Assembly (NCBI GenBank): GCA_001972305.1 | Contig: BDDD01000916.1 | Span: forward strand, 326,109-390,108 | Origin: Cephalotus follicularis | Lineage: Eukaryota > Streptophyta > Magnoliopsida > Oxalidales > Cephalotaceae | DNA: 64,000 nt | Direction of reading: 5' to 3' | In this document: positions 47,480 through 59,267 of the stretch, one piece after another | Numbering within the stretch: the stretch's first letter is position 1 | Layout: the number at the start of each line of letters is the position of its first letter | The notes under the pieces: model-generated | The model's input: the letters and a program-made list of their open reading frames with translations, nothing else | The model's database searches: none | What the model was told of the DNA's origin: nothing | Position numbers and translations under genes: made by a program

Positions 47480-49310
47480 AACTTCAAAATTTCAATGACT
47501 TGTTTGGCACCCACATGTCATATCCCTAGCTGTTAAGTTATGACATTCACTCCTTTTCATTTTATTTTTTGAATGGCTTTTTATATTTTATTTTTCTGTT
47601 CTCTAATTGAAGGAGGAACCCTGAAAGGATGTTTATGGTTTCGGGGTAAATAACATATAACCCAAAGTTTATTTTCCAAGCATGCGGGTTTGATATAGTA
47701 TATTTAATCATTATCACTTCTATTGACACCTCAATGTAGTTATATCATTTATGAAAATTTTATTTGTTTTTTTTATTTTATTTGTTTTTTTCTCTCAAGG
47801 CCTCCTGCTACTATCATTAAACACAGGCCCAAAGTCTTACTTGTTACTGGACTGACGGAGGCCTAATTTCCCAAGAGACTTGGTTTTGGTATGTCGGGCA
47901 GTGGTGCCCCCCAGGTCTTATTTATTAGCCAAGGGGAATGAAATATGATTATTCCAATCCAAATTCGATAGAATTTTTTCTCCAACTATAGAAATCCTCT
48001 AAACCTCCCAAGTTGAAATACTTTTTTGTTTTCTTTTGTACACCATTTTCTCTTGCCCTCAAAAGTGTTTTAGTCGTTTAACCATCGTCTAGCAATTATA
48101 GTTATATAGTTTACCGACTTCCAGCTATAACCATCTTATACTTTTGGGATTCCAAAGATGCACTAAGGCTTGCACAGAATTAGCAACTTCGGCTGATTCA
48201 AGTTCAAATATAAAGTCTGCTCAAGATCTACAGGAACCACATGACTACCCATCCATCAGTTAAATACTAACAGTTTACTTCTCTTATTAGCCTTTCTTAG
48301 TTCTATCAACAAATGATGTCTCATGGACGCAAGTTTTGCATGCTCCAAAATTGTAAAATGCAAAAGGGTATGAATAATGTTGACATCCCGAATCCCAAAT
48401 GATATAACAATTCGTTATGAATGATACGCAGATGATAGTATGTAAAGGTAGATCTTAATATTTTACATAGATAAACATATCATTTACATCATTCAGGATA
48501 AGAAAGTTTGTAAAACTTTCCAGGCATCTAACATTATTCAAAGCGTATAACTAACTAAAGGAGGATTACATAGAATGCCGGAGAAGACATTCTTACAACT
48601 TCTACCCTTATCTCCAACAGAAGTCCAGCAAAATAGTTTGTGTTGGCAGAGCCAGCAAATGACAATACAAAAAGCTATCGTGATTTAGAACAAGGAAGCA
48701 TCCAGTATCCATACCTGGTCAAAATCATACTTAAGCTCCATAATTATTCATAGCTTCAAACTTTGTTTTCCAACCAGTGCCATCCTGTGTCACTTCTGCA
48801 GCCACATACAATTATGTTTTCCGCTGACTAGGAGGAGACAACCCTCAAGGCAGGTTAGAGTTGTAAGCTGAACCCTGCACAATAGAGATTCTAGCTGTAT
48901 GCCACACCCCAGCAGATTTACTGCTCAGTCACCACAAAATTGAAGTCGTTTCAAAAGTCAAGTTCTTATCCCCCAGATTGATTCACCTCATTTAGTTTGC
49001 TAGCAAAGATACTTGAAACTTATTGAACAAGTCCCTCACTGAGACTATTCAATTTCCTTAAGTAGTTTATCATCCTTCAAAGTTATTCCACAGAATCAAA
49101 CTTGCTACCATTCCCAACAAAGTGTATCCAAAGTGGCACATGGTAGATCCTAACAACATTTGTAACAACAGATTTTTTTTTATTTCCTCTTGCATCAAAC
49201 ACCAGAAGTTTGCAATCCACAAAAGATACAGCAATATTTTTAAGGAATTTTCTTTGTTATTTGTGGTTCAAGCATCAAATTTAAAGCATACACATGCAAG
49301 AGAGTACGCA

Positions 49311-49361
<51 letters not shown>

Positions 49362-50664
49362 CACTACATAGAAGAAATCTAAATAGAAGTCACACAACTA
49401 AAACTAAAAGTGGCATTAATTAATAATTTCACTGTTTAATGAGCAAGGGCATTAACTGAATAAATTCACACTTCAATGAGGACCAACTCTAGGACTCAAG
49501 GTTACTTACAGAGTGTGAAAAGCTGACCAGAAATAATCCACAAATTAGCATCAATAAACTTGATCTAACATATATTCATTGCCAAACAAAATTAAAGTGA
49601 TCCTACCAAAAAAAAAAATAGAGCAATTCATTCCCAGCCCATCCACCGTACATTCATCAAAGATAAAAAGAAAATAAACATATTCAAGAGCTATGGAGAC
49701 GATTGTGTAAAATACCAAACTCATGGTAACCCTGACGCCCATTTTTAGGAGACTCTCAGCAGGACTAGAATCTTAATTGCTTATAGCGGAAAGGGAATGA
49801 ATCAGCATATCTAAGAATCTGAAGCTCAGCAACAGATATCTAAGTTTGTATCTAAGGGCCAAATTCTTTCTCAAAGCATGGCTTCATGATCTGCGGTCTC
49901 TCCTTCAAGCACTGCAGTTCCCTAAGAGGAATCGAAGACTACCAGTATAATTGAAAAAGAAAGTAAATCAAATCTGAGCAGTGAGCAGCGTTGCTGTCCC
50001 TCCCTCACACAAATCATGTGATTAACATACTAGGCAACCTATCGAACTCCGGTCAGCTAGTCCAAAACCCTGCATCTGCAGAAGAGGCACGAACACCTAT
50101 GCATGTTCACAAACACACACAAGTTCACATAAAAGGCAACCTAGAAGTGCTAAAACGAGGATCGCTGTCAGAAAAAACAAACGCTTATAATGCAAATAGA
50201 GAACAGCAACTGTACAAAAATCAGATTACGAAAACTTAGTAAAGAAGTTGTCCTCGAGGATATCAGTTAATGGCTTGAAAGGGGATATGATCTAATAACA
50301 CGCCCTTGCTACTCAAAGATGAAGTTAACTATAAATATAAATTGCATAATCTTTATGGATTCTGCAGAAGAAATTTAAATAGTGATCATATGGGGTCATT
50401 TCGATAGTGTCTACCACAGAAGGTTAAGCTCATAACACTCATAAACATTAAACGGCTATCAACTGTGATCAAGAGGAGTAACTTAATAAGGGAACAGGCA
50501 AAATTAGCAGCTCATAGGAAAATTGATAGTATTATTGATGTTTACAAAAACATAAGAGAGGTCAAACCATCTCAGACATCCATTTATATATAACAATTCA
50601 TGGCCGAGGTTTTATAAAGGCTAAAAAAACTAGGTACACAGATAAAAATAAAGGTTATAAAATC
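47480..50664. other. Intergenic region, no gene seen
   Basis: AT-rich sequence between the 3' ends of the LAX2-like and SAM-domain genes. It should contain both 3' untranslated regions. A GA microsatellite lies at 49,314-49,358. No recognisable protein or transposon termini. Confidence 0.5.
49314..49358. repeat. (GA)n microsatellite
   Basis: About 22 GA units without interruption. Confidence 0.97.
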
Positions 50665-51573
50665 TCAAGAAAACCCCTTATGAAGCTTTTGGATGGCAGT
50701 GTACAACTTCCGGCGTGAACCAACCGCATTAATACCCATATCCTTAAGGTCCTCCAATGTCAGCATCGGCAACACCTCTTCATCAACCTCATGTATCTCA
50801 AAAACGGGCGCGTATCGACTCAGACCCAATTCAATCAGCCACGTCCTCACTCCCTCACATTTCCGGTCCCTCGAATCGGACTCCGGCAAATTATCCATTT
50901 CCACTCCATCATTATCGGAGACACGGGCTCGACCCGGTCTCCGATGCCACGAATCTAGGGGCGCCATGTTATCGAATGAATGGACCGGGCTTGGGTCCTT
51001 GAAGGGAGAATCGGAGTCCGGATCGAAATCCCTAAAACCTTCGTCTCCGTTGTCTTCTCTGCTGTCGCTTTTAGCTCCTTCGTCGACTAGCGGGGCCCAA
51101 TTGGATCTCACTCTCTTGGTTGTGGCTCGCTTCGATTTTATCCTCCGCTGGTGGTGACCAAAATCAAGCGCGTTGTTGCTGTTGTTGTTGTCGTCGAGGT
51201 TATATTCGGGTTGGTTATCGTGAGAATCGGATCCGTTAACGAGATGGGTCAAGGAACGGGCCTTGATGGATTTGGACTGGTGGTCCTTGGGGAGGCGATA
51301 CCAGTGATGGGGATGTTTGTTGCGGCGCACGTGAGATTCATGTGACAGGGTTGCCGCTGGTTGGTCTCCGATTTCGCCTAATCTGACGCTTGGGCGTCTC
51401 TGCCGTTTTGGGGCCAGAGATGGGCCTGGGTTATCGGGCTGGGCCGGGAGTATGGACGCTGTCGCTTTTGTTGTTGCACCTGTTGCTGTTGTGGTGTTGG
51501 TGTTGGTGTTGGTGTTGGTGGTTGGGTCGGTAGTGATTGGGTGGTCTGGTGGCAGCAGCAGCTCGGCGGCCAT
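50665..51573 (-). CDS. SAM (sterile alpha motif) domain protein
   Basis: A single open exon of 302 residues, ATG at 51,573 and stop at 50,665. The first ~240 residues are low-complexity and charged: an Asn-Thr repeat from a CACCAA hexamer run (residues ~19-30), then KRQRRPSVRLGEIG and SKRATTKRVRSNWAP basic segments that could serve as nuclear signals. The C-terminus (about 240-300) is a SAM domain: VRTWLIELGLSRYAPVFEIH, then EEVLPMLTLEDLKDMGI and SRRKLYTAIQKL. SAM domains mediate protein or RNA contacts; the exact partner is unknown. It is divergent to, and separated by a large LTR from, the nucleotidyltransferase pseudogene. I recall the same two families as neighbours in Arabidopsis (AT5G23680/AT5G23690). 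No damage seen. Confidence 0.9.
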   Translation of the reverse strand: MAAELLLPPDHPITTDPTTNTNTNTNTTTATGATTKATASILPAQPDNPGPSLAPKRQRRPSVRLGEIGDQPAATLSHESHVRRNKHPHHWYRLPKDHQSKSIKARSLTHLVNGSDSHDNQPEYNLDDNNNSNNALDFGHHQRRIKSKRATTKRVRSNWAPLVDEGAKSDSREDNGDEGFRDFDPDSDSPFKDPSPVHSFDNMAPLDSWHRRPGRARVSDNDGVEMDNLPESDSRDRKCEGVRTWLIELGLSRYAPVFEIHEVDEEVLPMLTLEDLKDMGINAVGSRRKLYTAIQKLHKGFS

Positions 51574-52274
51574 TACAGTGAGACAGTGAGTAAGTGAGGA
51601 GTGAGTTGGGGTTGTCGAGTGTGCGTAGGATAAGGCCAGGTGGGACTAGGGACTGTCCAATGTGTGGTTTTTGGACCGTTTGATGTGTTTTCGGGTTTTT
51701 CATTGCAGATCGTGCGGTCTGTATAATTTGGACGTCGTCGTGTTTTTGGTTTTGTTTGGTAGGTTGTAGAATTTTGTAAAGCGTAAGGCTGGGCCACAAT
51801 TAAGGGATGGCCCTGCACTGTATATCTTCTTAATGGGCCAGGAAGTTTGAGCCCTGATTAGCATGACTGGACTTTGAATTTGCTTTCCAATAGATAAATA
51901 ATTATCATATTAATAACAACCTTAATTTCCTCTTGAATTCATTCTTGCTAATGATTTATGGTGTAACGCCCCAAACCCCAAAGGGTCAACCCTCGAGATT
52001 TGACGCGCTACGAACAGTACCATTCATTTACAATTTAGCGGAATAATTTAAAACTTTCAACAATATAATAATGCATGCGGAATAAATCCAACTAAATATC
52101 ATTTGTGTGGATAAACCCAGTGTTATACAATACTGTTCATAAAAACTCTGCCACAAGTCGGCAGGTCAAGAAACACAATATTCAAAAATATAAATAGGTT
52201 GGTCGTCGATCTGCTGTGGAGGAGACTCACCCGGGGCTTCTATCCTCGGCTAGCTGCGAAGCTCCACCTGTACC

Positions 52275-52304
52275 TGACCCATTACATTAAAATGCAATGG
52301 GTCA
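52275..52304. other. Hairpin in LTR C4
   Basis: TGACCCATT (52,275-52,283) pairs with AATGGGTCA (52,296-52,304), and the stem is extended by CATT/AATG inside. It corresponds to the hairpin of C1 at 11,589, with one compensated base-pair change. Confidence 0.75.
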
Positions 52305-52639
52305 GCGACCACCGGTCGTGTAGGAACTACAATCCACTCAGGCATGGAGATGCAGATGTAGCAGGCAATATGCAATGCAATGAGATGCAAAAATAACAGT
52401 ACAATATAACATTTCATTCATTTGCTACTAGCAATCAATAACAGTACGATTCATTCCGTATCATTCCTTAACAGTCATTCACAGTCATTAACCATCGGAA
52501 TAAATCCTTCCTCGGCATCCCCTACTGAAGGAGGAGCAATAACGTGCTCCAGACGTCAAGGTAGAGGAACCGGGAGGAATAAGCATTATACGATATCAGT
52601 AACAGTCATTCAGTACACTATATAACATTAACAGTAACA

Positions 52640-52815
52640 GTCAGTGTGGCTCATCTCGGTCGGTGATCCGTCGGCTCATCTCAGTTGGTGATCCGTCGGC
52701 TCATCTCGGTCGGTGATCCATAGGGCTATCTCGGTGATCCACCAGGCTCATCTCGAAAATAGCCTTGCCGGCTCATCTCAATTGGTGATCACGTAGGCTC
52801 ATCTCAACCGGTGAT
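52640..52815. repeat. C4 minisatellite module 1
   Basis: About seven units of 20-26 bp of the form GGCTCATCTCGGTCGGTGATC, about 680 bp from the LTR start. Confidence 0.88.
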
Positions 52816-53179
52816 CAGGCATAGTACAATATATTAACATTTACTAAGAGTAAAATACACTACATTCACTATACTACACTTCATTTATTAATACCCCTAT
52901 ATTTAATGCACCCTGCCACTAGTCCTCTCACTAGCCATCATTTCATTCATTTATATATTTATATTGAAATCCCACTTTAGAGAACAGTGCTAGTATAAAA
53001 TCGGCACTCATCATGCATGCATGAGAGCATGCCAAAACACACCATTTGGCCGCATGACTCACATTTATGAGATAGCATGCTTGGCATTCAGTATAACACA
53101 CTAAGATTTCATGCATGGACACGCGCGGCACTGTTTGGCGCTAATGCATGCACAAGACGCCATCTTGGACACTCACCTA

Positions 53180-54370
53180 TCATGCTCGGTGTTTCCAGAG
53201 GAAAACTCAGTCATGGCGTTACATGCTCGGGCGTTTCCAGAGGAGAGCCCAGTCATGGCGTTGCATGCCCGGGCATCCCTGTTGCATGCTTCAGGACGCG
53301 GGCATGGAAAGTGCTCAGCCCGTGGAGCTCGGGGGTGGAGAGCTCGGCACATTACGCTCGGCATGCTCTGCTGCATCTCTGGAACTAGGCCATGCTCGGG
53401 ACACATGGCGTGGTGTCCTCGGCAGCTCGGACGCATGGGGAGCTCAATGCATGGAGCTCGGGTGTGTGACAGTGGTACCTCGGCATATAACGGTTCCTCG
53501 GTGGATTGGGCGTCTCTGGTGTATAATGATGGCACCACAGCACAAATGGCTTCTTGGCTCAATGGCGCACGACGACACCTCGACCCCATGGCATAATGGA
53601 GACACCTCGGTACCTTAGATTGGCATTGCGTGCTTGGAAGCACAGTCATTTACCATGCAAGCTGGGACGCATGCTTGGCTTCTCGGCTCAGCGTTGCATC
53701 CTCGGTAGCCTGGCGTGCTCGGCACCTCAACACATAACGATAGCACCTCGGTGTAATGGTTCCTCGGCGGAGATGGCTGCTCGGGCAAATACTGCTCGGC
53801 GCCATGGTGTGCTCCTCGGCACATGGCCAGCATCGGGCATGGAGCTCGGCTGGAATAGATGCTCGGCAGTAGGTGCACGACACCATGGCTCCTTGGACAC
53901 ATGGCCACCTCAGCTTATGGCGTCCTCTGCGCTTGGTCACCGCGGGTATGTCACCTCGGGCATGGTTCCTCAGCTTATAACGGCAACGTTCATGGCGCAC
54001 TGCCCAGTACCATGGCAGATGAGGGCCATACTCGGCAATAATGGCACCTCGGGCGCTTTGGCACCTCGGCACAATAACAGGGGATGGCTATGGCGTACTT
54101 CTCGGATATATAACAGGCTAGGGATACACTGCTGTGGAGAGGTGAGCTCGGGCGCCTGCAGGACAGTGGAGAGCTCAGCGCCATTGCTCAGGCTCGGGTA
54201 CATGGTTTCCTCGGTGCATGGATGCCATTATTAGACGCATGGCTCCTCGGACGCATGATGACGCACCTCGGCGCTAGACATGGAGCTCGGGATGGAGAGC
54301 TCCGCACCTCGGCGTATGGCCATCTCTGGCGCATGGGTCATGGCCACCTCTGTCGCATGAAGATGGTGTC
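53180..54370. repeat. C4 minisatellite module 2 (GC-rich)
   Basis: A long irregular array of CTCGGC, GGCACCTC and CATGG words, similar in style to module 2 of C1. Overlapping long frames on both strands come from the composition and show no protein family features. Confidence 0.75.
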
Positions 54371-55078
54371 CTGGACAGTGGTTGGCACAGTTCCATGCTT
54401 GGCAAGGCGTTATATGGACACCATATTGCACACAGAGCATATTTAGCCATCATGATACTATGATGAGCACGTGGTACACAGGAGGCGTGCTCGGGAGTAT
54501 ACTCCAGTTTGATAAACGCACGATGGTGGCAAGTTAGAGCACCAGGAGACACCAACTAGCATTTTGAATTCATTATTTACTAAGTCTAACACCCATCTAT
54601 TACAGAGGACCATAATATACAATCTATTCTTGCACTCGTTCATTCAATACCTTATATCACAGTATATGTTATTTACAATAATTACCAGGACTGAGTAGGT
54701 AGTAGAACCTACCTGGATTAGACGAGGTTGCAGCACGTTATCCTCTGCTCAGCTGCTACTTCTTCAATAGCTCCTTCCTTCACTGATTCTTCTTCCTTGC
54801 TTATTCCCTGATAGCTTATGTTGTTTCTTCACTCCCAAATTGCCAACAACCCTCTCCTTCACTCCATTCTCCTTTTTATAGGCAACCAGGGAACACTCTA
54901 GAATTTGCCACACACTTCTATTAATTTCTTTACAACTTCGGGCTTGGAGACTTGAAGGTAGTCAGCCCAATCTCCAATTTCCTTTATACCATATTTGGCC
55001 CAATAACAACAATTCCACTTCCTTTTCTCTTAATTGGCCCAACACATTTTCAGCCCAAACCATTACTTCCCTTTGCAG

Positions 55079-58000
55079 GTTCGTCACTGTAGTTCTGCAG
55101 CGGGTGCTAATATTCCTGCTCACAAATTAAAACAATACAAGGAGGAAGATCAGAAAGGTGAGTTATTTATTTACTTTTAAAACCTGATTTTTATGTGGCA
55201 TTTCTACAATTATTTACTGTTGATTTTGTGGCAATGAAGTTGGTAACAGTGACCCCAATGCACCAGAATGGAAGAAGTTGGATTCTAATGAACTTGGGAT
55301 TACCATTTCTATGATTTCAAAGCCAACCCGAGTGGTTATCAATGGTCTAAAGAAAAAAGGTATAGCTGATTAATTACAAAGTCATTTTTTTCATTAAGCA
55401 AGCTCAATGTGGAAACTGACTCAACCGTGAATTTTGATCTTATGATTTCCCTCATTTTTTTATTTATTTTATGCATGGTTTCTGTTTATCTGGAATGATT
55501 GTTTCTAGGGATTCATTGATGGAGATTTATGTAGAGCCCATTTCCACATACACAGACTGGATGGTGTCCAAAGAAGTAAAATGACTAAAGCCTTAACCAT
55601 CATTTCTATTATTGCGCAGGATATGAGGTGTACCTTGTTGGAGGATGTGTACGGGATCTTATCTTAAAGAGAATACCGAAAGACTTTGACATTATAACTT
55701 CAGCGGAACTTAAAGAGGTTCTCATTATTTTTATTTTCTTATTTATGTATGTATACCATGTGTATGATGTCAATTCCACGATGTGACTCTGTAACATATT
55801 TTTGATTCCTATACTGTGAAACTTGGGAGGCACAAACATATAGTAGTTTAGGACTCTCAACTTGAACTCCTTCACTGGTTCTTTTAGAAATTGCATTTGA
55901 TTTGGCATTCATCATTAATATTATGTAATAGTTACTTATGAAGTTAAATATGTCCAAACAATTGCAGGTTTGAAAAACATTTTCCCGATGTCGAATTGTT
56001 GGTAAACGATTTCCCATATGCCATGTGCAAGTCAATGATACCATTTTGGAGGTTTGTCTACGAGTTGCTTCTACCATTTATAAAATCCACTGATATATAG
56101 TTGTTTTGAATTTGTGTTTAATAATAGGTGATGGAAGAAGGTTTTCTTTAGCAAATGCAGTAGATAGATGTATAGCAACTTATTTCCTTTTATTTTCTTC
56201 TTCCAGTTCCTTATAGCTCAATTGATTTTTTCTCCAATGTAGGTTTCTAGTTTCAGCAGCCTTGGGAGGAAGGCTGGTGGGAAGTTCAGTCATGATTTCA
56301 GAAAACCACCAGGTTGCAATGAATGTGATTATATTCGCTGGAAGAATTGTTCACGTAGGGACTTTACGATTAACGGGTTACGTACTTGATACTTGTAGAT
56401 TGGGAGTTTGCAGTTACCATAGATTTTGTAATGGTCTCTCATTAATTTGATTAAATTACTTTGTGTGTTTCAGGCATTGCATTGTTAATTACAGATGGAA
56501 TTACTACTTCATTTAGTTTACTCTTTGTACAGGTTGATGTTTGATCCATATGCAAAGATTGTGTATGACTACCTTGGGGGAATGGAAGATATTAGAAAAG
56601 CCAAAGTGTGCATGTATCTCATGATTGGTTCAGTTGTAAAAGTTGCTTTTATATTCTCTTAAAAGTGCCTGAAACTGCAATAATCAGTTTATCTAATTTC
56701 CATATGTAGGTGCGGACAGTGATACGTGCAAATCTATCTTTTGCGCAGGACTGTGGTAAGTATCTATTTGCTTTTTAGCTTTTAGTTTTTCCACTTCAAC
56801 ATTTAATGTGTCAGTATTTTGTGAAACATAGTGATTGATGGACCTTTGTCTGCTCAAGGCATTTAACTTCAATTGTTTCTTAAGTTGCAGCTCGCATTTT
56901 ACGTGCGGTTAGGATTGCCGCTCGATTAGGGTTCCATTTCAGCAGAGAATTAGCCTTTTCATTAAAAGAGTTGTCTTGCTCTGTGCTAACACTCGATAAG
57001 GTATACTTGTTTTTGGTCTTCAATAATATAGTTTTGTTGTCACTGTAGTGTTATCTTTACAATATTTTCGAATGCTGTAGGGAAGAATCCTCATGGAAAT
57101 GAATTATATGCTAGCATATGGGTCCGCAGAGGCTTCTTTGCGGTTATTATGGAGATTTGGGCTTCTAGAGATACTTCTACCCATCCAAGTATGGATTTTC
57201 TTTGGCTATTTCTATGACCTTGTAATACTCGTTCTCATCTTAATTTTTCCTTGGAAGATCATGTAATTTAGCTACATGATACAGGCATCATACTTTGTTT
57301 CCCAAGGTTTTCAGAGACGTGATAAGCGATCTAACATGCTTCTGGTATGTGCATTTTGTGGTTGCTCATGCTGCATTGAAGTTAATTCAAATCTAACTAT
57401 ACATGTCATCTCTTCTTTTTTTCTTCTCCTTTTCGACATGCATAAGTCCTTGCTAGAAGTTGCACCTTTCTGGATTTCACTTTGATCTGATTTCCTGCTG
57501 GATGTGTTCTTCTGCAGTCTTTGTTTTCCAATCTTGATAGACTTTTGGCTCCTGATAGGCCATGCCATAACAGCTTATGGTAAGAATTTCATCAGCGGCT
57601 AATAAGAGCCAATTTTGTTTGAGTAATTTAAACTTGGTTATTCAAAATTTGTATCAGTGTTCAGTGTGGAATATTGTTATCTGCAACCTTGTATTATTTC
57701 TCACATATGGGAAAGACTTTCACCTGTTGTTTAATTTTTGTAAGTCATTCTTGTATTGCTCTTTTATTAAAAATTTAAAGAAACATTCAGATTGGCTAAT
57801 TGAGCTTGCACCTGTTAACCTTCAACCAACTGGAGGACAGTTTAATTGTCCATGATTGCAACTTATTTGAAGAGCGAATACTTCGTAGTGTACTATTTAT
57901 CTAATAGACAACATGGAGGAGGTTGTGATTCAGTTTCTTGCATTCTCTGTTTGGCAGTCTGTAGTAAAGTTGAAGTGAATGAGGTTTTGATTTGACCATG

Positions 58001-58786
58001 TTGTCCATAGGTATTGGGGGCTTTTATGTGTTATTCACTTTCACCTTTTGTAATATTAGACTAATAGTTGTACGCTGGTTACTTGAAGTGAGGTAGTTCT
58101 TACTGGTTTTCAACTGCAGGATTGGTATCCTTGCTTTCCATAAAGCTCTAGTTGACCAACCCGGGATCCTTTAGTTGTTGCTGCATTTAGCCTTGCTATT
58201 CACAGTGGTGGATATTTGTTAGAAGCTGTGGATATTGCCAAGAGGATCTCCCAACCACATGATATGAGCTTCCACGAATTATCCGATGTACCGGATCTAG
58301 ACACAAACAATTTATTGATGACTCAGGTCATTGATTTTGCAGCCTCAGTCAAAGCTGCATTATGCGAGATGACTGATGCACGCTATGTCTCCCAATCAAT
58401 GAGCAAATACCCACAAGCACCGCGCTCAGATCTGGTAAGGACCCAACTCTACATTTAAAGCTTGCTTTGGTGAGAAGAGTAAATAAAAAAAATCCTGTAG
58501 CAGTTTTTATGTCTCAATTCTCAATTTTATATTTTATATCTCAGGTTTTTATCCCGGCAGCCTTGTGTCTAAGGGTATGCAAGATTTTCGAATGTGTTAG
58601 AAGGGGAAAGGAGATGGGATGTGTACCTAAAGGAGTTAGGGAGATTGACTATGAGGCTATGGCAATGGGAAGTTGCATGAGATTCGACACATGTTTGCAA
58701 GGATTATTTTTGACACTGTTTACCCTCCAAAACCAAACCTTGGCACTGGCACAGAGAAGAATTGTGGTCCTGAAAATTCCTGTTAG
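55079..58786 (+). pseudogene. tRNA nucleotidyltransferase / poly(A) polymerase-like pseudogene
   Basis: Thirteen exons are readable with GT-AG borders and consistent phase: 55,079-55,157; 55,240-55,359; 55,620-55,717; 55,968-56,051; 56,243-56,376; 56,533-56,605; 56,710-56,755; 56,891-57,000; 57,081-57,188; 57,285-57,344; 57,518-57,579; 58,120-58,434; 58,545-58,786. Class II nucleotidyltransferase motifs are present: [11 protein letters not shown]...DFDI (metal-binding DxD), RRDFTINGLMFDP, and DCARILRAVRIAARLGF. Functional relatives add CCA to tRNA or A-tails to RNA. Lesions: TGA at 55,971-55,973 where Arg is expected, a one-base loss near 58,160 (QP-R-DPLVVAAFSLA), and a frameshift near 58,677 before EIRHMFARIIFDTVYPP. 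No first exon with a start codon is visible upstream; LTR C4 occupies that place. Sequencing error cannot be excluded for single lesions. Confidence 0.88.
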
Positions 58787-59265
58787 GTTATTAAAGCTCG
58801 TTTAGGAACTATAACTTGTGTTTTTAGCTTTTTTTTATTATTTATTTTTTATAACATTTTTAGGTAAAGGTTAGAACAATTCAACTCATCTGTTTTTGTG
58901 TTTGGTTTTTTATGGAGATTATATAAATTCAAAAACTAAAAATTAAAATTTTCTGAATTTTGATTTTAACTAAAAATAACATTTTTAGTTAAAATTAAAG
59001 GCAAAGGTAAAGAATTGAAAAGTTGATGCCTAACCCACCTTAAGAATCTATTGCTCTAAAAAAATCCATGGGTTTTTCAGCGAACCTCATTAGTTTAAGG
59101 TTACGATTTGTCTCATGCCAAGTTAAAGAAGCTAGACTGATTGAGCACTCAAGTTATTACATGTACCTAATATTATAACGAGTACATTATTGTTTGCAAT
59201 TGTTATGGATTTTGTGGAACCGCAAGGGATGGTAGTTATGACAAGTACATTATTCTCGCATATTA
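58787..59265. other. Short AT-rich spacer
   Basis: Probable 3' flank of the pseudogene; nothing recognisable. Confidence 0.5.
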
Positions 59266-59267
59266 AT

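Larger units (their letters stand above)
51962..55070 (+). mobile_element. Family C-type LTR, copy C4 (right end approximate)
   Basis: It starts TGTAACGCCCCAAACCCC and follows the same plan as C1-C3: start block, GTGTGGATAAACCCAGT, a tract with CTGCCACAAGTCGGCAGG, a hairpin (52,275-52,304), GTCGTGTAGGAAC, a first minisatellite (52,640-52,815), a second large GC-rich array (53,180-54,370), and an end zone with several GGCCCAAT words. The 3' terminus is not obvious and the left 5-mer TATGG is not repeated, so the right border (near 55,070) is a guess. A splice acceptor of the downstream pseudogene follows directly. Confidence 0.7.

Noticed and set aside
50693-51345. ORFs of 154, 81 and 64 residues opposite the SAM gene
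   Set aside because: They are shadows; the minus frame has a SAM domain and a complete start-to-stop reading.
53077-54555. Cluster of ORFs up to 226 residues in C4
   Set aside because: Same situation: repeated CTCGGC/CATGG words open all frames; Cys/His-rich appearance follows from the codons in the repeat and no real motif repeats in register.
58467-58805. ORF of 112 residues read as a separate small protein
   Set aside because: It is the last exon plus intron sequence of the nucleotidyltransferase pseudogene, out of frame after about 58,677.
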